Counted from the stretch's first letter, positions 16,252 through 24,516 are shown. The stretch is 64,000 nt of DNA from Streptacidiphilus rugosus AM-16 (GCF_000744655.1 NZ_JQMJ01000001.1:186001-250000), one strand, 5' to 3'. Translations and numbers: made by a program. Notes: generated by a model from the sequence alone, not told the origin.

Positions 16252-16445
16252 TCAGCCGAAGCAGGCCGGGGTGAGTGTGCCCAGGCCGATGGCGTGATCG
16301 TAGCCACGGGCGGCGGACCGGCCTTGGTCCTGGGCGAAGGTGTCGAGGAGCAGCCCTCAGATGCCGTTATCCGTGACGACGGCGATCTGCTGGGTGGGGT
16401 CCAGTCCGGGGTCGGTGATCGTGGTAGGAGTCGGCGGGCCCGGCG
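16252..16445 (-). pseudogene. Possible protease C-terminal remnant
   Basis: On the minus strand one frame reads TITDPGLDPTQQIAVVTDNG, hits a stop, then continues LLLDTFAQDQGRSAA and GYDHAIGLGTLTPACFG with a stop at 16252-16254. The GYD..GLGT ending resembles the C-terminus of sedolisin-type peptidases. The fragment is short and broken, so this is a weak call. Confidence 0.3.
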
Positions 16446-16498
16446 TAGATGAAGAGGGTTGGCGAAGACGCTGATGGTGGACTACATACGATCGCGAC

Positions 16499-17215
16499 AT
16501 GCGCGCTGATGTGATGGTCGCCGAGGACGACGAGAAACAGGCCGGTCTGGTGCGGCTGTACCTGGAACGCGAGGGACACGCGGTCACGGTGGTGTCCGAC
16601 GGCCGTGCGGTGCTGGACCGGGTCCGGCACCATGAGCCCGACCTGCTGGTGTTGGATGTGATGATGCCCCACCTCGACGGTCTCGAGGTGCTGCGTGTCC
16701 TTCGCGGCGAGGAGCGGGAGCTGCCCGTGCTGATGCTGACGGCCCGGTCCACCGAGGACGACCTGCTGACCGGCCTCGGCCTGGGCGCCGACGACTATAT
16801 GACCAAGCCCTACAGCCCCCGCGAACTGGTGGCCAGGATCCGCACACTGCTGCGCCGCACCAAACGCACGACGAGCCCCGCTGGCCGAGGCGTATCCGTG
16901 GGCGGGCTGCGCGTGGACCCGGACCGGCACGAGGTGTCCCTTGACGGTGTCCCCGTTGACTGCACACCCGCGGAATTCAGGCTCCTTGAGGCGATGGCGG
17001 CCGAACCCGACCGGGTCTTCACCCGGCAAAGACTCCTGGAGGAGTTGCACGGCTTCACCCGCTACGTCAGTGACCGCACCGTGGACATGCACATATCGAA
17101 TCTCCGCAAGAAGCTCGAACCCGAGCCGCGCCGTCCGGTGCGCCTGCTCACCGTCTTCGGCGTCGGCTACAAGCTGACCGACCCCACGACAGCAACCCGC
17201 CATCATGCTCGCTAG
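16499..17215 (+). CDS. OmpR/PhoB-family response regulator
   Basis: The protein has 238 residues. The receiver shows the acidic pair (VAEDDEK), the phospho-acceptor Asp in LLVLDVMMPHLDGLEVL, the Thr in LMLTARS and the Lys in YMTKPYSP. The C-terminal winged helix (about 145-230) has RLLEAMAAEPDRVFTRQRLL and VDMHISNLRKKLE. The last 11 nt overlap the start of the sensor kinase gene, so the two are translationally coupled. A likely target is the repeat-protein gene at 19329, which has CTGACA direct repeats upstream. Confidence 0.93.
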   Translation: MRADVMVAEDDEKQAGLVRLYLEREGHAVTVVSDGRAVLDRVRHHEPDLLVLDVMMPHLDGLEVLRVLRGEERELPVLMLTARSTEDDLLTGLGLGADDYMTKPYSPRELVARIRTLLRRTKRTTSPAGRGVSVGGLRVDPDRHEVSLDGVPVDCTPAEFRLLEAMAAEPDRVFTRQRLLEELHGFTRYVSDRTVDMHISNLRKKLEPEPRRPVRLLTVFGVGYKLTDPTTATRHHAR

Positions 17216-19118
17216 CCGTGCCCACGCCGGTCTGCTGTCGCGCGGTGGGCGGGGCCCGCGTGCGGGGCTGCCACTGCGCAGGAGCCTGCTGGGCCGTCTC
17301 CTCGGCGTCTTCGCCCTGGTCGCGGCGTGCTCGGTGGCGGCGACGGCTTGGCTGGCGACGCAGACCACGACGGCGGCTCTCAGACAGGAACAGGGGCAAG
17401 CCCTGGCCGGTGACTCCCGGATCTACGACGCCCTGATCGGCTACGCTGCCACCCACCCGCGGTGGGACGGCGTCGACCAGGTCCTGCGGAACTTGGCTTC
17501 GCAGTACGACGTGCGAATCATCCTGACTACGCCCAATCGCCAGCTCCTGGGAGACTCCGCGAAGAACGCCCACCCCGATCAGCTGCCCGCCCGCCCCGCA
17601 GCGGTGGTGGACCCCTTGAACGTCGACCTCACCATCTCCGGCGCCGGCGGCACACCATCGCCCAGGGCACCGGAACAGATCGATGCCCGGGCGGTCGGCC
17701 CGTTCCGGCTGACACAATCCGAGCAGGACCAGCTCCAGCACAGAGCGGACGAGGCCGCGGCCTGCCTGCGCGGCCAGGGCGAGAACCCGGAGGTGGTCGA
17801 GGGGCCGTCCGGACGCCCGAGCATCCAGCCGCAAGCCCCCGCCCCCGACGGTGTGCCCGAAGAGGCTACGTGCCCAGATCCGGGACTGAGCACCCCGACG
17901 GCGACGGAACGCCGGGCGCTCCAAGCACTGACCGGCCTGACGAATGCCTGTCTCAGCCGCCAGGGAATCCCGGGCGTCGTGCTCAACCTGGACTACACCT
18001 GGCAATCAGTCGGCGGAGCCGCGGACACGCCGGTGGCGGTCGACCAGTCGCTCCAGAACCAAGATGCTGTGGCCTCGTGCATCGGCACGGCCCGGCGCGA
18101 GCAGCTGAGCCCGTACGTCGCCCGGCCCGCCCTGCTGTTCATCAGCGACCCAGGCCGCGCGGACGGCACCGCGCTCACCCTTCCCGACACCGCGCGCATC
18201 GCCACCGCCGCCGCGCTCGTCCTCCTGGTCACCATCGGCATATCCGTCGTCACCGGATGCCGCCTGGTGCGTCCCCTGCGGCAGCTGACCGCGGCAGCCC
18301 AGAGGATGAAGAGCGGTACCGACACCACCCCTGTCACCGTCGGGGCCGACAACGAGATCGGCCGACTGGCCGCAGCGTTCAACGACATGGCCGAGCACCG
18401 CAGGCGTCTGGAGGTCCAGCGTGAAGCGCTGGTCAGCGACGTCGCACACGAACTGCGAACTCCCTTGAGCAACATCCGCGGTTGGCTCGAAGCCACTCAG
18501 GACGGCCTCACCGAACCCAACCCAGACCTGATCGCCTCGCTTCTGGAGGAAGCCGTCCAGCTCCAGCACATCATCGACGACCTCCAAGACCTCGCCCAAG
18601 CCGACGCCGGCGCCCTGCGTCTGCACCTGGAGCCGGTCGACGTGACGGACCTGCTGCACCAGATCGCCGCCGTCCATCAGATCCAGGCCGCACGCGCCAG
18701 CATCACCTTGACCGTCTCGGCGCCCGACGATCTCCTCACCCTCACAGCGGACCCCATCCGGCTACGGCAAGTGGTCACCAACCTGCTCACCAACGCCCTG
18801 CGTCACACACCGCAGGGCGGTCAAGTCCACCTGTGCGCCCGCACCGACAGCAACGGCCCGACCGCCGACACCTGCGACCCGCGGGCGCGAACCCTCACGT
18901 TGGAGGTCACGGACACCGGAAGCGGTATAGCCGTCCAGGACCTGCCCCGCGTCTTTGACCGGTTCTGGCGCGCGGACCGCTCCCGCAGCCGTCACACCGG
19001 CGGCAGCGGACTGGGGCTGGCCATCGTGCGCAAGCTCACCGAGGCCCACAACGGCACCGTCACCGCGGCCTCCGAAGAAGGCACCGGCGCCACCTTCACA
19101 CTGCGGTTTCCCCTCTAG
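17205..19118 (+). CDS. Membrane sensor histidine kinase with long extracytoplasmic domain
   Basis: The protein has 637 residues. An N-terminal helix (about 35-52) and a second helix (about 328-348) enclose about 275 extracytoplasmic residues. That domain has several Cys (ACLRGQG, EATCPDPG, NACLSRQG, ASCIGTAR) that may pair in disulphides, and a Pro-rich centre. Then come HAMP (RLVRPLRQLTAAAQRM), HisKA with the phospho-acceptor in VAHELRTPLSNIRGWLE, and HATPase with N box (NLLTNALRHTPQGG), GSG and GGSGLGLAIV boxes. The extracytoplasmic domain is longer than in most such kinases and I do not recognise its fold. It phosphorylates the overlapping regulator gene product. Confidence 0.92.
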   Translation: MLASRAHAGLLSRGGRGPRAGLPLRRSLLGRLLGVFALVAACSVAATAWLATQTTTAALRQEQGQALAGDSRIYDALIGYAATHPRWDGVDQVLRNLASQYDVRIILTTPNRQLLGDSAKNAHPDQLPARPAAVVDPLNVDLTISGAGGTPSPRAPEQIDARAVGPFRLTQSEQDQLQHRADEAAACLRGQGENPEVVEGPSGRPSIQPQAPAPDGVPEEATCPDPGLSTPTATERRALQALTGLTNACLSRQGIPGVVLNLDYTWQSVGGAADTPVAVDQSLQNQDAVASCIGTARREQLSPYVARPALLFISDPGRADGTALTLPDTARIATAAALVLLVTIGISVVTGCRLVRPLRQLTAAAQRMKSGTDTTPVTVGADNEIGRLAAAFNDMAEHRRRLEVQREALVSDVAHELRTPLSNIRGWLEATQDGLTEPNPDLIASLLEEAVQLQHIIDDLQDLAQADAGALRLHLEPVDVTDLLHQIAAVHQIQAARASITLTVSAPDDLLTLTADPIRLRQVVTNLLTNALRHTPQGGQVHLCARTDSNGPTADTCDPRARTLTLEVTDTGSGIAVQDLPRVFDRFWRADRSRSRHTGGSGLGLAIVRKLTEAHNGTVTAASEEGTGATFTLRFPL

Positions 19119-19225
19119 GCGAGAGCACCCCGAGGAGCACGGCACACCCCAGCCGGGACACACGAACGACTTGGAGTCGGTGAACGCGCTGCCCTCTCGA
19201 ATCCTGACGAGATGACCACACAAGC

Positions 19226-19242
19226 CTGACATCCGGCTGACA
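19226..19242 (+). promoter_or_regulatory. CTGACA direct repeats, possible response-regulator box
   Basis: CTGACA occurs at 19226-19231 and 19237-19242, an 11-bp period, and CTGACG occurs 22 bp earlier at 19204. Direct repeats on one helix face are the usual binding pattern of OmpR-type regulators. They lie about 90 bp before the repeat-protein start. Confidence 0.4.
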
Positions 19243-19328
19243 AGCTCTTGCGAGGATCACGGTCACCGGACCAGCCGCCCGCGCCACAGCGCGCCGCCGG
19301 CCCGCATCGAACCGTCAGGAGATCCACG

Positions 19329-19793
19329 ATGTCCTCCCACCGCTATCCGTCCCGCCGCAACCTCCTGTGGACCACCGCCCTCACCGCCACGATCATCGGC
19401 GGCGCAGCGCTGTCCACCGCATCCGCCTCCGCCTCCGCCATGGCGACCCCCGCCCGGCATGCGGTACCCACGGCTGCCCCCCATGCAGTGCCTTCGGGCG
19501 TCCCGTACGAGGTCGGCTCGGGCGCGCCGCATGCAGTGCCTTCGGGCGTCCCGTACGAGGTCGGCTCGGGCGCGCCGCATGTAGTGCCTTCGGGCGTCCC
19601 GTACGAGGTCGGCTCGGGCGCGCCGCATGTAGTGCCTTCGGGCGTCCCGTACGAGGTCGGCTCGGGCGCGCCGCATGTAGTGCCTTCGGGCGTCCCGTAC
19701 GAGGTCGGCTCGGGCGCGCCGCATGTAGTGCCTTCGGGCGTCCCGTACGAGGTCGACTCCGGCAGTCGGTACGAGGTGGCTACTCCCCACTGA
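19329..19793 (+). CDS. Secreted protein with six 16-residue tandem repeats
   Basis: The protein has 154 residues; ATG at 19329 has AGGAG 7 nt upstream. A signal peptide is clear (RRNLLWTTALTATIIGGAAL, then a small-residue stretch with likely cleavage in ASASASAMA). The mature protein is mainly a repeat of APHxVPSGVPYEVGSG, six copies, followed by SRYEVATPH. It has no Cys and no enzymatic motif; low-complexity Pro/Gly/Val composition suggests an extended, elastin-like secreted or wall-associated polypeptide. It sits directly behind the two-component genes and may be their output. No family is recognised. Confidence 0.75.
   Translation: MSSHRYPSRRNLLWTTALTATIIGGAALSTASASASAMATPARHAVPTAAPHAVPSGVPYEVGSGAPHAVPSGVPYEVGSGAPHVVPSGVPYEVGSGAPHVVPSGVPYEVGSGAPHVVPSGVPYEVGSGAPHVVPSGVPYEVDSGSRYEVATPH
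19476..19763 (+). repeat. Six tandem 48-bp repeats
   Basis: The period is exactly 48 bp (16 codons) and copies 3-5 look identical, differing from copies 1-2 by a C/T change (GCATGC versus GCATGT). Because the unit is a multiple of 3, gain or loss of copies keeps the frame. All reading frames across it stay open, which creates spurious antisense frames. Confidence 0.95.
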
Positions 19794-20220
19794 CCCGACC
19801 TGAGTGCGGGCCTGCCCTGTATCGAGTCGGACATGGGGCTGGTTTGTTGCCCGCACCGCATCCGACCGTCTGCGTGGAGCAGGCAGCTACGGCAGAGACG
19901 CGTTGCCGCAATGTACCTCCAGCCGGATCTCCACCATCGGCCCGGCGAGAGCGCAGAGGGCACCTCTCGGTGCCGCGTGCCGAACCTCCCTGATGCTCCG
20001 CCCGGTTTCCTGTCCCGGGCGGTCCGCCGGCCCCGGCCGTGCCCTTCCCCCCGTGGGGTACGCCGGGGCCGGTCACGTTTTAGGTGATCACTGCCCACGG
20101 ACGACGCACCCGGGCCCGCCCCAACTCCGCATTACCGCCACCCAATCTAACTGCTGCCTGACGTGACGACAGTCCCTGTGTGCAACGGACGAGGAAGTGT
20201 CCCGGCCTGGAGCGCCTGCG
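19794..20220. other. Intergenic region, nothing recognised
   Basis: About 430 bp between convergent genes. No convincing coding sequence or RNA gene is seen. Pairings of GCCCGGG-type stretches near 20000-20080 could form terminators but lack a clear stem. Confidence 0.45.
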
Positions 20221-20736
20221 TCAGCTCGTGCCGTTGTGCGGGCCAGCAGCGGAAGCGAAGCGGTCCGTCCAGCGCGACCAGTCCGCGATGGCCGTCGAGC
20301 CGCTGCAGACGGCCCACGTGTTTCGCACAACGCCGTCGTGGGTGGCCGACCCTTGGCCTGGCACGCGCGAGGCTTGCCGCTCGAAGGCGCTGTGCGGCGC
20401 AAGAGTGATCTCGTTCGGCGTGACCGAGTACCGGCCTGGCAGCAGGTCGGTACCGGTGGCCACCAGGAGCACCGCCGTAAAGGGGGAGGGCCAGTGTTCG
20501 AAGACCTGGCGTGCCCCAGGATCATCCCGGGTCAGGGTGTGGCCGTTGATCGTGATCTTCAGGTTTTCGTGGCCTTCGCGGACTTCCATGCGCACCTCGC
20601 CCGCCAGGCTGGCGATCTCGTACCAGCCGCCGGGGACCTGTTCGATCAGGTCGACCGCCTCGACGCCGTCGATCAGTGAGCCGACCGGATCGAAGCCTGA
20701 CGATGCCCGCCCGCGGTTCTGCTTGCGTCTGCCCAC
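20221..20736 (-). CDS. Hypothetical protein
   Basis: The protein has 171 residues. GTG at 20736 follows GGAGGAG at 9 nt, so I prefer it to the longer frame that starts at 20778. The N-terminus is basic (RRKQNRGR), followed by beta-rich sequence (WYEIASLAGEVRMEVRE, LKITINGHTLT). There is no signal peptide, membrane helix or known motif. The C-terminal 40 residues become Ser/Trp-rich and less protein-like. Function is unknown. Confidence 0.6.
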   Translation of the reverse strand: MGRRKQNRGRASSGFDPVGSLIDGVEAVDLIEQVPGGWYEIASLAGEVRMEVREGHENLKITINGHTLTRDDPGARQVFEHWPSPFTAVLLVATGTDLLPGRYSVTPNEITLAPHSAFERQASRVPGQGSATHDGVVRNTWAVCSGSTAIADWSRWTDRFASAAGPHNGTS

Positions 20737-20778
20737 GCCGCCACTCTCCTCCGCCTGAGCTTGTTTCCCGCACGGCAC

Positions 20779-21301
20779 GCTATCGGGTCCAGCGACAGGT
20801 GCAGGAGAGCGTGGACGCCGTGTCGCTCGGCGGGTTCACCGCCCCGATGTATCGTCAGCAGACAAACCGGCTGGACAACTTGACAATCCCGTTATCGACC
20901 TCACGAACTCGCCATGGATCAACGGGGTTTCGCCGCTGCTCGGAGCCGCGCGACATATGCTCGGGCTCGGAGCGGCATTGGGCGGGAGGCAAATCGCCGC
21001 GCACCCCACAGCCTGGACGTCCTGCGCACCCACCTGGCCTTCCTGGCCGAGGCCCGCCGGCGCGGCGACGATTACGGGCCACTGGACTGGGATCCCATCC
21101 AGATCCTCCCCACCACGGTCAGCAGGGCAGAGCGGTGACCACCGCTGCCGTGGAGGCGCCACACACGATCTCCGCCGGACGGGCTGGGCGAAGCGTCGGT
21201 CCGGAGGCGAGGGTCGCGGCCAGGTCCAATCTTTGCTTGAGCATTGATTTGCCGCCAACGCTCCGAGGTCGCCTGCGGGCTGTCTGGGTCGCGGGGTGCG
21301 A
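20779..21301. other. Intergenic region, nothing certain
   Basis: About 520 bp. A plus-strand frame at 20914-21138 ends with fairly protein-like sequence (LDVLRTHLAFLAEARRRGDD) but has no ribosome site and an Arg-rich start. It may be a gene fragment. I call no gene here. Confidence 0.4.
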
Positions 21302-21766
21302 TCAGATGTGACTGAGGGGCTGGTAGGGCTTTTCGGGGCGGGCGTGGCCGTGGCGAGCGGTGCCGTAGCAGGACAGGAAGAGTTTCCAGCCGTCGCGACA
21401 TTCGAGCGTCGCGCCGTAGCGGACCGCGGGCGGGTTCGGGCGGATGCTGTACCGGTCGGCACGCAGTACCCCGCCGGTCGGGTCGTCCGCGCCGGCCGCC
21501 GTGGCGACCAATGCCTGCTCGACCAGGGCCACGGGGACCGACTGGCCCGTCAGGTCTGGCACCTTCTCGCCTGGGGCTTCGTCGCTCGCACCGGTGGTGG
21601 GGGCGGGGCCGCTGGCGCCGGTGATGGTCCACCACACCTGGCCGCCGCTGGCCAGGGTGAGGGTCAGTCCGTAGGGGCTGTCGTCGTCGCGCTTGCCGGC
21701 GTCGGTGATGCCGGGAATGGTCGGGGCACGCTCGATGAGCAGCTGCTGGAGGTCGGCTGGAGTCAT
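21302..21766 (-). CDS. Hypothetical protein
   Basis: The protein has 154 residues from ATG at 21766; an in-frame TTG at 21793 is an alternative and gives 163. It starts MTPADLQQLLIERAPTIPG and has a beta-rich middle (YGLTLTLASGGQVWWTITGA) and a C-terminal part with two Cys (LECRDGWKLFLSCYG). It has no signal peptide or known motif. It follows the gene at 21816 by a short gap on the same strand and probably belongs to one operon with it and the rheA-like gene. Confidence 0.6.
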   Translation of the reverse strand: MTPADLQQLLIERAPTIPGITDAGKRDDDSPYGLTLTLASGGQVWWTITGASGPAPTTGASDEAPGEKVPDLTGQSVPVALVEQALVATAAGADDPTGGVLRADRYSIRPNPPAVRYGATLECRDGWKLFLSCYGTARHGHARPEKPYQPLSHI

Positions 21767-21815
21767 GGCGTCGGCGGGGGTCGGGGACGACAACGCGTCG
21801 TCGCAGTGGGTGCTG

Positions 21816-22196
21816 TCAGCGGGTGGTGGTGTAGCGGGCGGGATCGCGCCAGGCGCCGCGCGGGTCTGCGGGGCGAGCGTGGGCGGGATGGGCGGGGTGG
21901 TCGTGCCAGAAGCTTGCGGCGGTCTCGAGCGCGATCCACAACGCGTGGGCGCGGATCCGTGCGGGGGCGATCGCCTGCGGGTCGGGGGTGCGGGCCGCCT
22001 GGTCGACGTAGGTGAGGATGCCTCGCACCGCGTCCTCCACGCTGTCCTGCAACTGCTGGGCGCCCGGGTGCCCGGCGGCGTGGGCGTCGCGAACGCGGTC
22101 GCGCAGGAACCAGGTGAGCGCGGTCAGGCTGCCGGTGGTGAACGGGTCCACGGTGTGGAGTGCTTCGCCGGTCACATCGGTCGTGGGGGTGGTCAT
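21816..22196 (-). CDS. Hypothetical protein
   Basis: The protein has 126 residues and overlaps the 3' end of the rheA-like gene by 4 nt (ATGA), so the two are coupled. It is mostly helical (TALTWFLRDRVRDAHAAGHP, DSVEDAVRGILTYVDQAART), soluble and His/Pro-rich at the C-terminus. No family is recognised. Its position suggests a role linked to the heat-shock regulator, but there is no direct evidence. Confidence 0.65.
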   Translation of the reverse strand: MTTPTTDVTGEALHTVDPFTTGSLTALTWFLRDRVRDAHAAGHPGAQQLQDSVEDAVRGILTYVDQAARTPDPQAIAPARIRAHALWIALETAASFWHDHPAHPAHARPADPRGAWRDPARYTTTR

Positions 22197-22876
22197 GGTG
22201 TGTGGGTGCGGCGTTGGCGGTCGCTGTCGGCGCGCAGTCGGTCGGTGCGGGCGGTGAGTTCGTCGAGGCGGTCGGCGATCCTCGGATGGTCAGCTTCCAG
22301 GAGGGGGCGGGCTTCGGCGAGGGGAGCGAGGAGACGGGCCGGGTCGTTGTCACCGAGGGCGTCCAGCAGGCGCTCTATCGCGGGGGCGGCGCCGGCTCCG
22401 AGGTCGTCGAGGGCGCCGATCTGCCCGGCGAGGCGGCGCAGGTCGGCGGCGTTGTCGCGGGCCCAGGTGGTGACCGCGCGGTCGGCGGCGCGCTGGTCGC
22501 GGGCGGCCTGGACGCGTTGCTCGCCGGTGCTGCCGGCAACGGTGCCCGCGTCGGCGTTGGGGCGCAGGCGCAGGTAGCGGCGCTCTGCGGCCTGCCGGCT
22601 CTGGACTCCCAGGGGTTCGGCGAGGTCGGCCCAGGTGGCCCCTGCGGTGCGGGCGGTTTCGATCAGTCCGGTCTCCCAGCCGGCGAGTTCTTCCCGCACG
22701 TGACGCAGCGTCATCAGCGCCGCCAGTGCCTGGCTCGGGTCGTCCTGACCGGCGGCGTCGGCGGGGGCGTGGCGGGCGGTTCGGGCGGCGGCGTCCATCA
22801 TGCCCAGCGCGGCAGCTGCGGCCAGGAACGAAGCCGGGCCCACCCCCGCGGCCCGGTCGGGATCCTGCACATCCAT
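22193..22876 (-). CDS. rheA: RheA-like heat-shock (hsp18) repressor
   Basis: The protein has 227 residues, close to the 225 reported for RheA of Streptomyces albus. RheA represses hsp18 and is itself a thermosensor. The gene is divergent from an hsp20 gene, as in S. albus. A helix-turn-helix-like core is visible: TAGATWADLAEPLGVQSRQA then AERRYLRLRP. The C-terminal half is helical (TTWARDNAADLRRLAGQIGA). The shared upstream region contains TGTCATC-N5-GACGACA, one base from the RheA operator as I remember it (TGTCATC-N5-GATGACA). The name rests on context and recalled similarity, not on an alignment. Confidence 0.75.
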   Translation of the reverse strand: MDVQDPDRAAGVGPASFLAAAAALGMMDAAARTARHAPADAAGQDDPSQALAALMTLRHVREELAGWETGLIETARTAGATWADLAEPLGVQSRQAAERRYLRLRPNADAGTVAGSTGEQRVQAARDQRAADRAVTTWARDNAADLRRLAGQIGALDDLGAGAAPAIERLLDALGDNDPARLLAPLAEARPLLEADHPRIADRLDELTARTDRLRADSDRQRRTHTP

Positions 22877-22904
22877 ATCGTCACTCTTTCGCTGACCCAG
22901 TGTT

Positions 22905-22942
22905 TGTCATCGCCTAGACGACATGCTACAACAGTTGTCGTC
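22905..22942. promoter_or_regulatory. Probable RheA operator in the divergent hsp20 promoter
   Basis: TGTCATC (22905-22911), 5 nt, then GACGACA (22917-22923) forms an inverted repeat with one mismatch. GACGACA also pairs perfectly with TGTCGTC at 22936-22942. The site lies between the repressor start at 22876 and the hsp20 start at 23000. Confidence 0.65.
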
Positions 22943-22999
22943 CGCACCACACCGGTGCGAACCCCGAAAGAGACCTGCCCGGACCGGAGGTGTCCGACG

Positions 23000-23443
23000 A
23001 TGTCCATGCGCACTGCGGTGAACCACCAGGCGCCCCCCGGATCCGGGGCACGACCGAGGCCGATCCCGATGGACGCCTGGCGCGAGACCGATCGCTTCGT
23101 GATCGCCCTCGACCTGCCCGGCATCCCGATCGAGGCGATCGACCTCGAGGCGCACGGTCAGATGGTGACCGTGCGGACGCAGCGCCGTCCCGCCCCGCGC
23201 GGGCAGGGAGCCCCCGCACAGGTCGCCGAGCGGCCGCACGGGGTGCTCGAACGCCGGATCCAGCTGGCCGACACCCTGGACGCGTCCCGCATCCAGGCCC
23301 ACCTGGCCGACGGCGTCCTGACCCTGACCGTCCCCATCGCCCAGGCCTCCCGCCGCCGCACGATCACCGTCCACGCCGGGCAGGACAGTCGCTCGCACCG
23401 GGCGGCGGACGAGTCCGGCCAGGCCGTTCCCGCAGCGGCATGA
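23000..23443 (+). CDS. Small heat-shock protein Hsp20 (alpha-crystallin family), copy 1
   Basis: The protein has 147 residues; ATG at 23000 has GGAGG 9 nt upstream. The alpha-crystallin core runs from about residue 25 (PMDAWRETDRFVIALDLPGI) to GVLTLTVPIAQ, the conserved A-x-x-x-G-V-L motif appearing as AHLADGVLTLTVP. It is an ATP-independent holdase that should form oligomers in the cytoplasm. The N-terminus is short. The stop overlaps the next gene's ATG (ATGA), so the STAS gene is coupled to it. The second Hsp20 at 23918 is similar but has a longer N-terminus. Confidence 0.92.
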   Translation: MSMRTAVNHQAPPGSGARPRPIPMDAWRETDRFVIALDLPGIPIEAIDLEAHGQMVTVRTQRRPAPRGQGAPAQVAERPHGVLERRIQLADTLDASRIQAHLADGVLTLTVPIAQASRRRTITVHAGQDSRSHRAADESGQAVPAAA

Positions 23444-23799
23444 GTCCCCAGGCAACGATGCCCCGGCGGCGCTCCCTCGACCCACACTCCCGCCGAAACC
23501 GCCGACCAAACGGCGGCGCGGGGATGGGAGTGGTGCGCGCCGCAGGTGAGCTCGACTGGGCCACCACGCCTGCTCTGCGGGCCCGACTACAGCGTGAGCT
23601 GGAGTCGCATCCCGGCGGCGTGGTGGTGGACCTGACGCGGGTGACGTTCGCCGACTGCGCCGCGCTCGGGACGCTGATCGCCGCCCGCAACCATGCCGCC
23701 GAACTCGGGCGCCGGCTGAAGCTGCGCGGCACCCCGCCCCCGGTGACCCGACTCCTGAAGGCCACCGGCACTTATGCCCTGTTCCCTCAGGACGCCTGA
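23440..23799 (+). CDS. STAS-domain protein (anti-sigma-factor-antagonist-like)
   Basis: The protein has 119 residues. ATG at 23440 overlaps the hsp20 stop. A single STAS fold is visible: RAAGELDWATTPALRARLQR, then VVVDLTRVTFADCAALGTLI and LLKATGTYALF. In antagonists of the SpoIIAA/RsbV type the segment reads D-S-(S/A)-G, with a phosphorylated Ser. Here it is DCAALG, so the phospho-Ser is absent. The protein may be an always-active antagonist or have lost switch control. Coupling to an hsp20 gene is unusual. Confidence 0.85.
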   Translation: MSPQATMPRRRSLDPHSRRNRRPNGGAGMGVVRAAGELDWATTPALRARLQRELESHPGGVVVDLTRVTFADCAALGTLIAARNHAAELGRRLKLRGTPPPVTRLLKATGTYALFPQDA

Positions 23800-23819
23800 C
23801 CATCCGAGTCACCCAATAG

Positions 23820-23862
23820 GCGACAGGTGGAACTTGTCGCTGAAAGGGTTACGTGTTATGAC
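23820..23862 (+). promoter_or_regulatory. Promoter/operator of the second hsp20 gene
   Basis: GCGACA (23820-23825) is inverted as TGTCGC (23835-23840), resembling half-sites of the rheA-hsp20 operator. TTGTCG (23834-23839) and TATGAC (23857-23862), 17 nt apart, form a plausible -35/-10 pair. The inverted repeat therefore overlaps the -35 box. Confidence 0.5.
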
Positions 23863-23917
23863 GGATGTGTGAGCGCGTCGATACTCGCCCGTTGATTCGA
23901 TCAGGAGGTGCTCGACG

Positions 23918-24352
23918 ATGTTGATGCGCACTGACCCCTTCCGCGAGCTGGACCGGATCACCCAGCAGATGTTCGGAACCACCGGCACCTGGTCGCGCCC
24001 GTCCGCGATGCCGATGGACGCCTGGCGTGACGGCGACACGTTCTACGTCCAGTTCGACCTGCCTGGCATCAGCCCGGACGCGATCGACCTGGACGTGGAG
24101 CAGAACGTGCTGACCGTCAAGGCCGAACGCCGCCCGGCCGAACGCGGCGACGGCGCCGAGGTCCAGGTCTCCGAACGGCCGCTGGGAGTGTTCTCCCGGC
24201 AGCTGTTCCTCGGCGACACCCTCGACACCGACAAGATCAGCGCCGCCTACGAGGCCGGCGTGCTCACCCTGACGATCCCGGTCGCGGAGACCGCCAAGCC
24301 CCGCAAGATCCAGATCAGCGGCGGCGACGACCGCAAGGAACTCCAGGCCTGA
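23918..24352 (+). CDS. Small heat-shock protein Hsp20 (alpha-crystallin family), copy 2
   Basis: The protein has 144 residues; ATG at 23918 with AGGAGG upstream. The full Hsp20 layout is present: N-terminal [17 protein letters not shown], core [20 protein letters not shown] to [17 protein letters not shown], and the A-x-x-x-G-V-L motif [14 protein letters not shown]. It matches streptomycete Hsp18/Hsp20 better than copy 1, so it may be the true hsp18 counterpart, although copy 1 holds the divergent position. It is followed by two strong hairpins. Confidence 0.93.
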   Translation: MLMRTDPFRELDRITQQMFGTTGTWSRPSAMPMDAWRDGDTFYVQFDLPGISPDAIDLDVEQNVLTVKAERRPAERGDGAEVQVSERPLGVFSRQLFLGDTLDTDKISAAYEAGVLTLTIPVAETAKPRKIQISGGDDRKELQA

Positions 24353-24382
24353 CCCCATCGGGCCTGGTACCCCGAAGGAACC

Positions 24383-24434
24383 GGTGCCGCGCGGACGGAA
24401 ACTTCACTCTCCCCCCGGCCGTCCGCGCGGCACC
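24383..24434 (+). terminator. Hairpin after hsp20 copy 2
   Basis: A perfect 16-bp stem (24383-24398 with 24419-24434) has a 20-nt pyrimidine-rich loop and begins 30 nt after the hsp20 stop. The arm starts GGTGCCGCGCGG, a core reused in the next hairpin. Confidence 0.65.
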
Positions 24435-24516
24435 CCGACGACCGCCCCGCCCAGCCGGGGCCATGAGCTCCAGACCCGGACCAGGCACTCGGGCCTGGAA
24501 CGCAAGGAAAAGGGGC

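Noticed and set aside
19482-19770. Possible CRISPR array at the 48-bp repeats
   Set aside because: The repeats are contiguous with no unique spacers and are in frame within a coding sequence with a signal peptide.
20914-21138. 74-residue plus-strand frame
   Set aside because: Only the last 40 residues look protein-like, the start is Arg-rich and there is no ribosome site.
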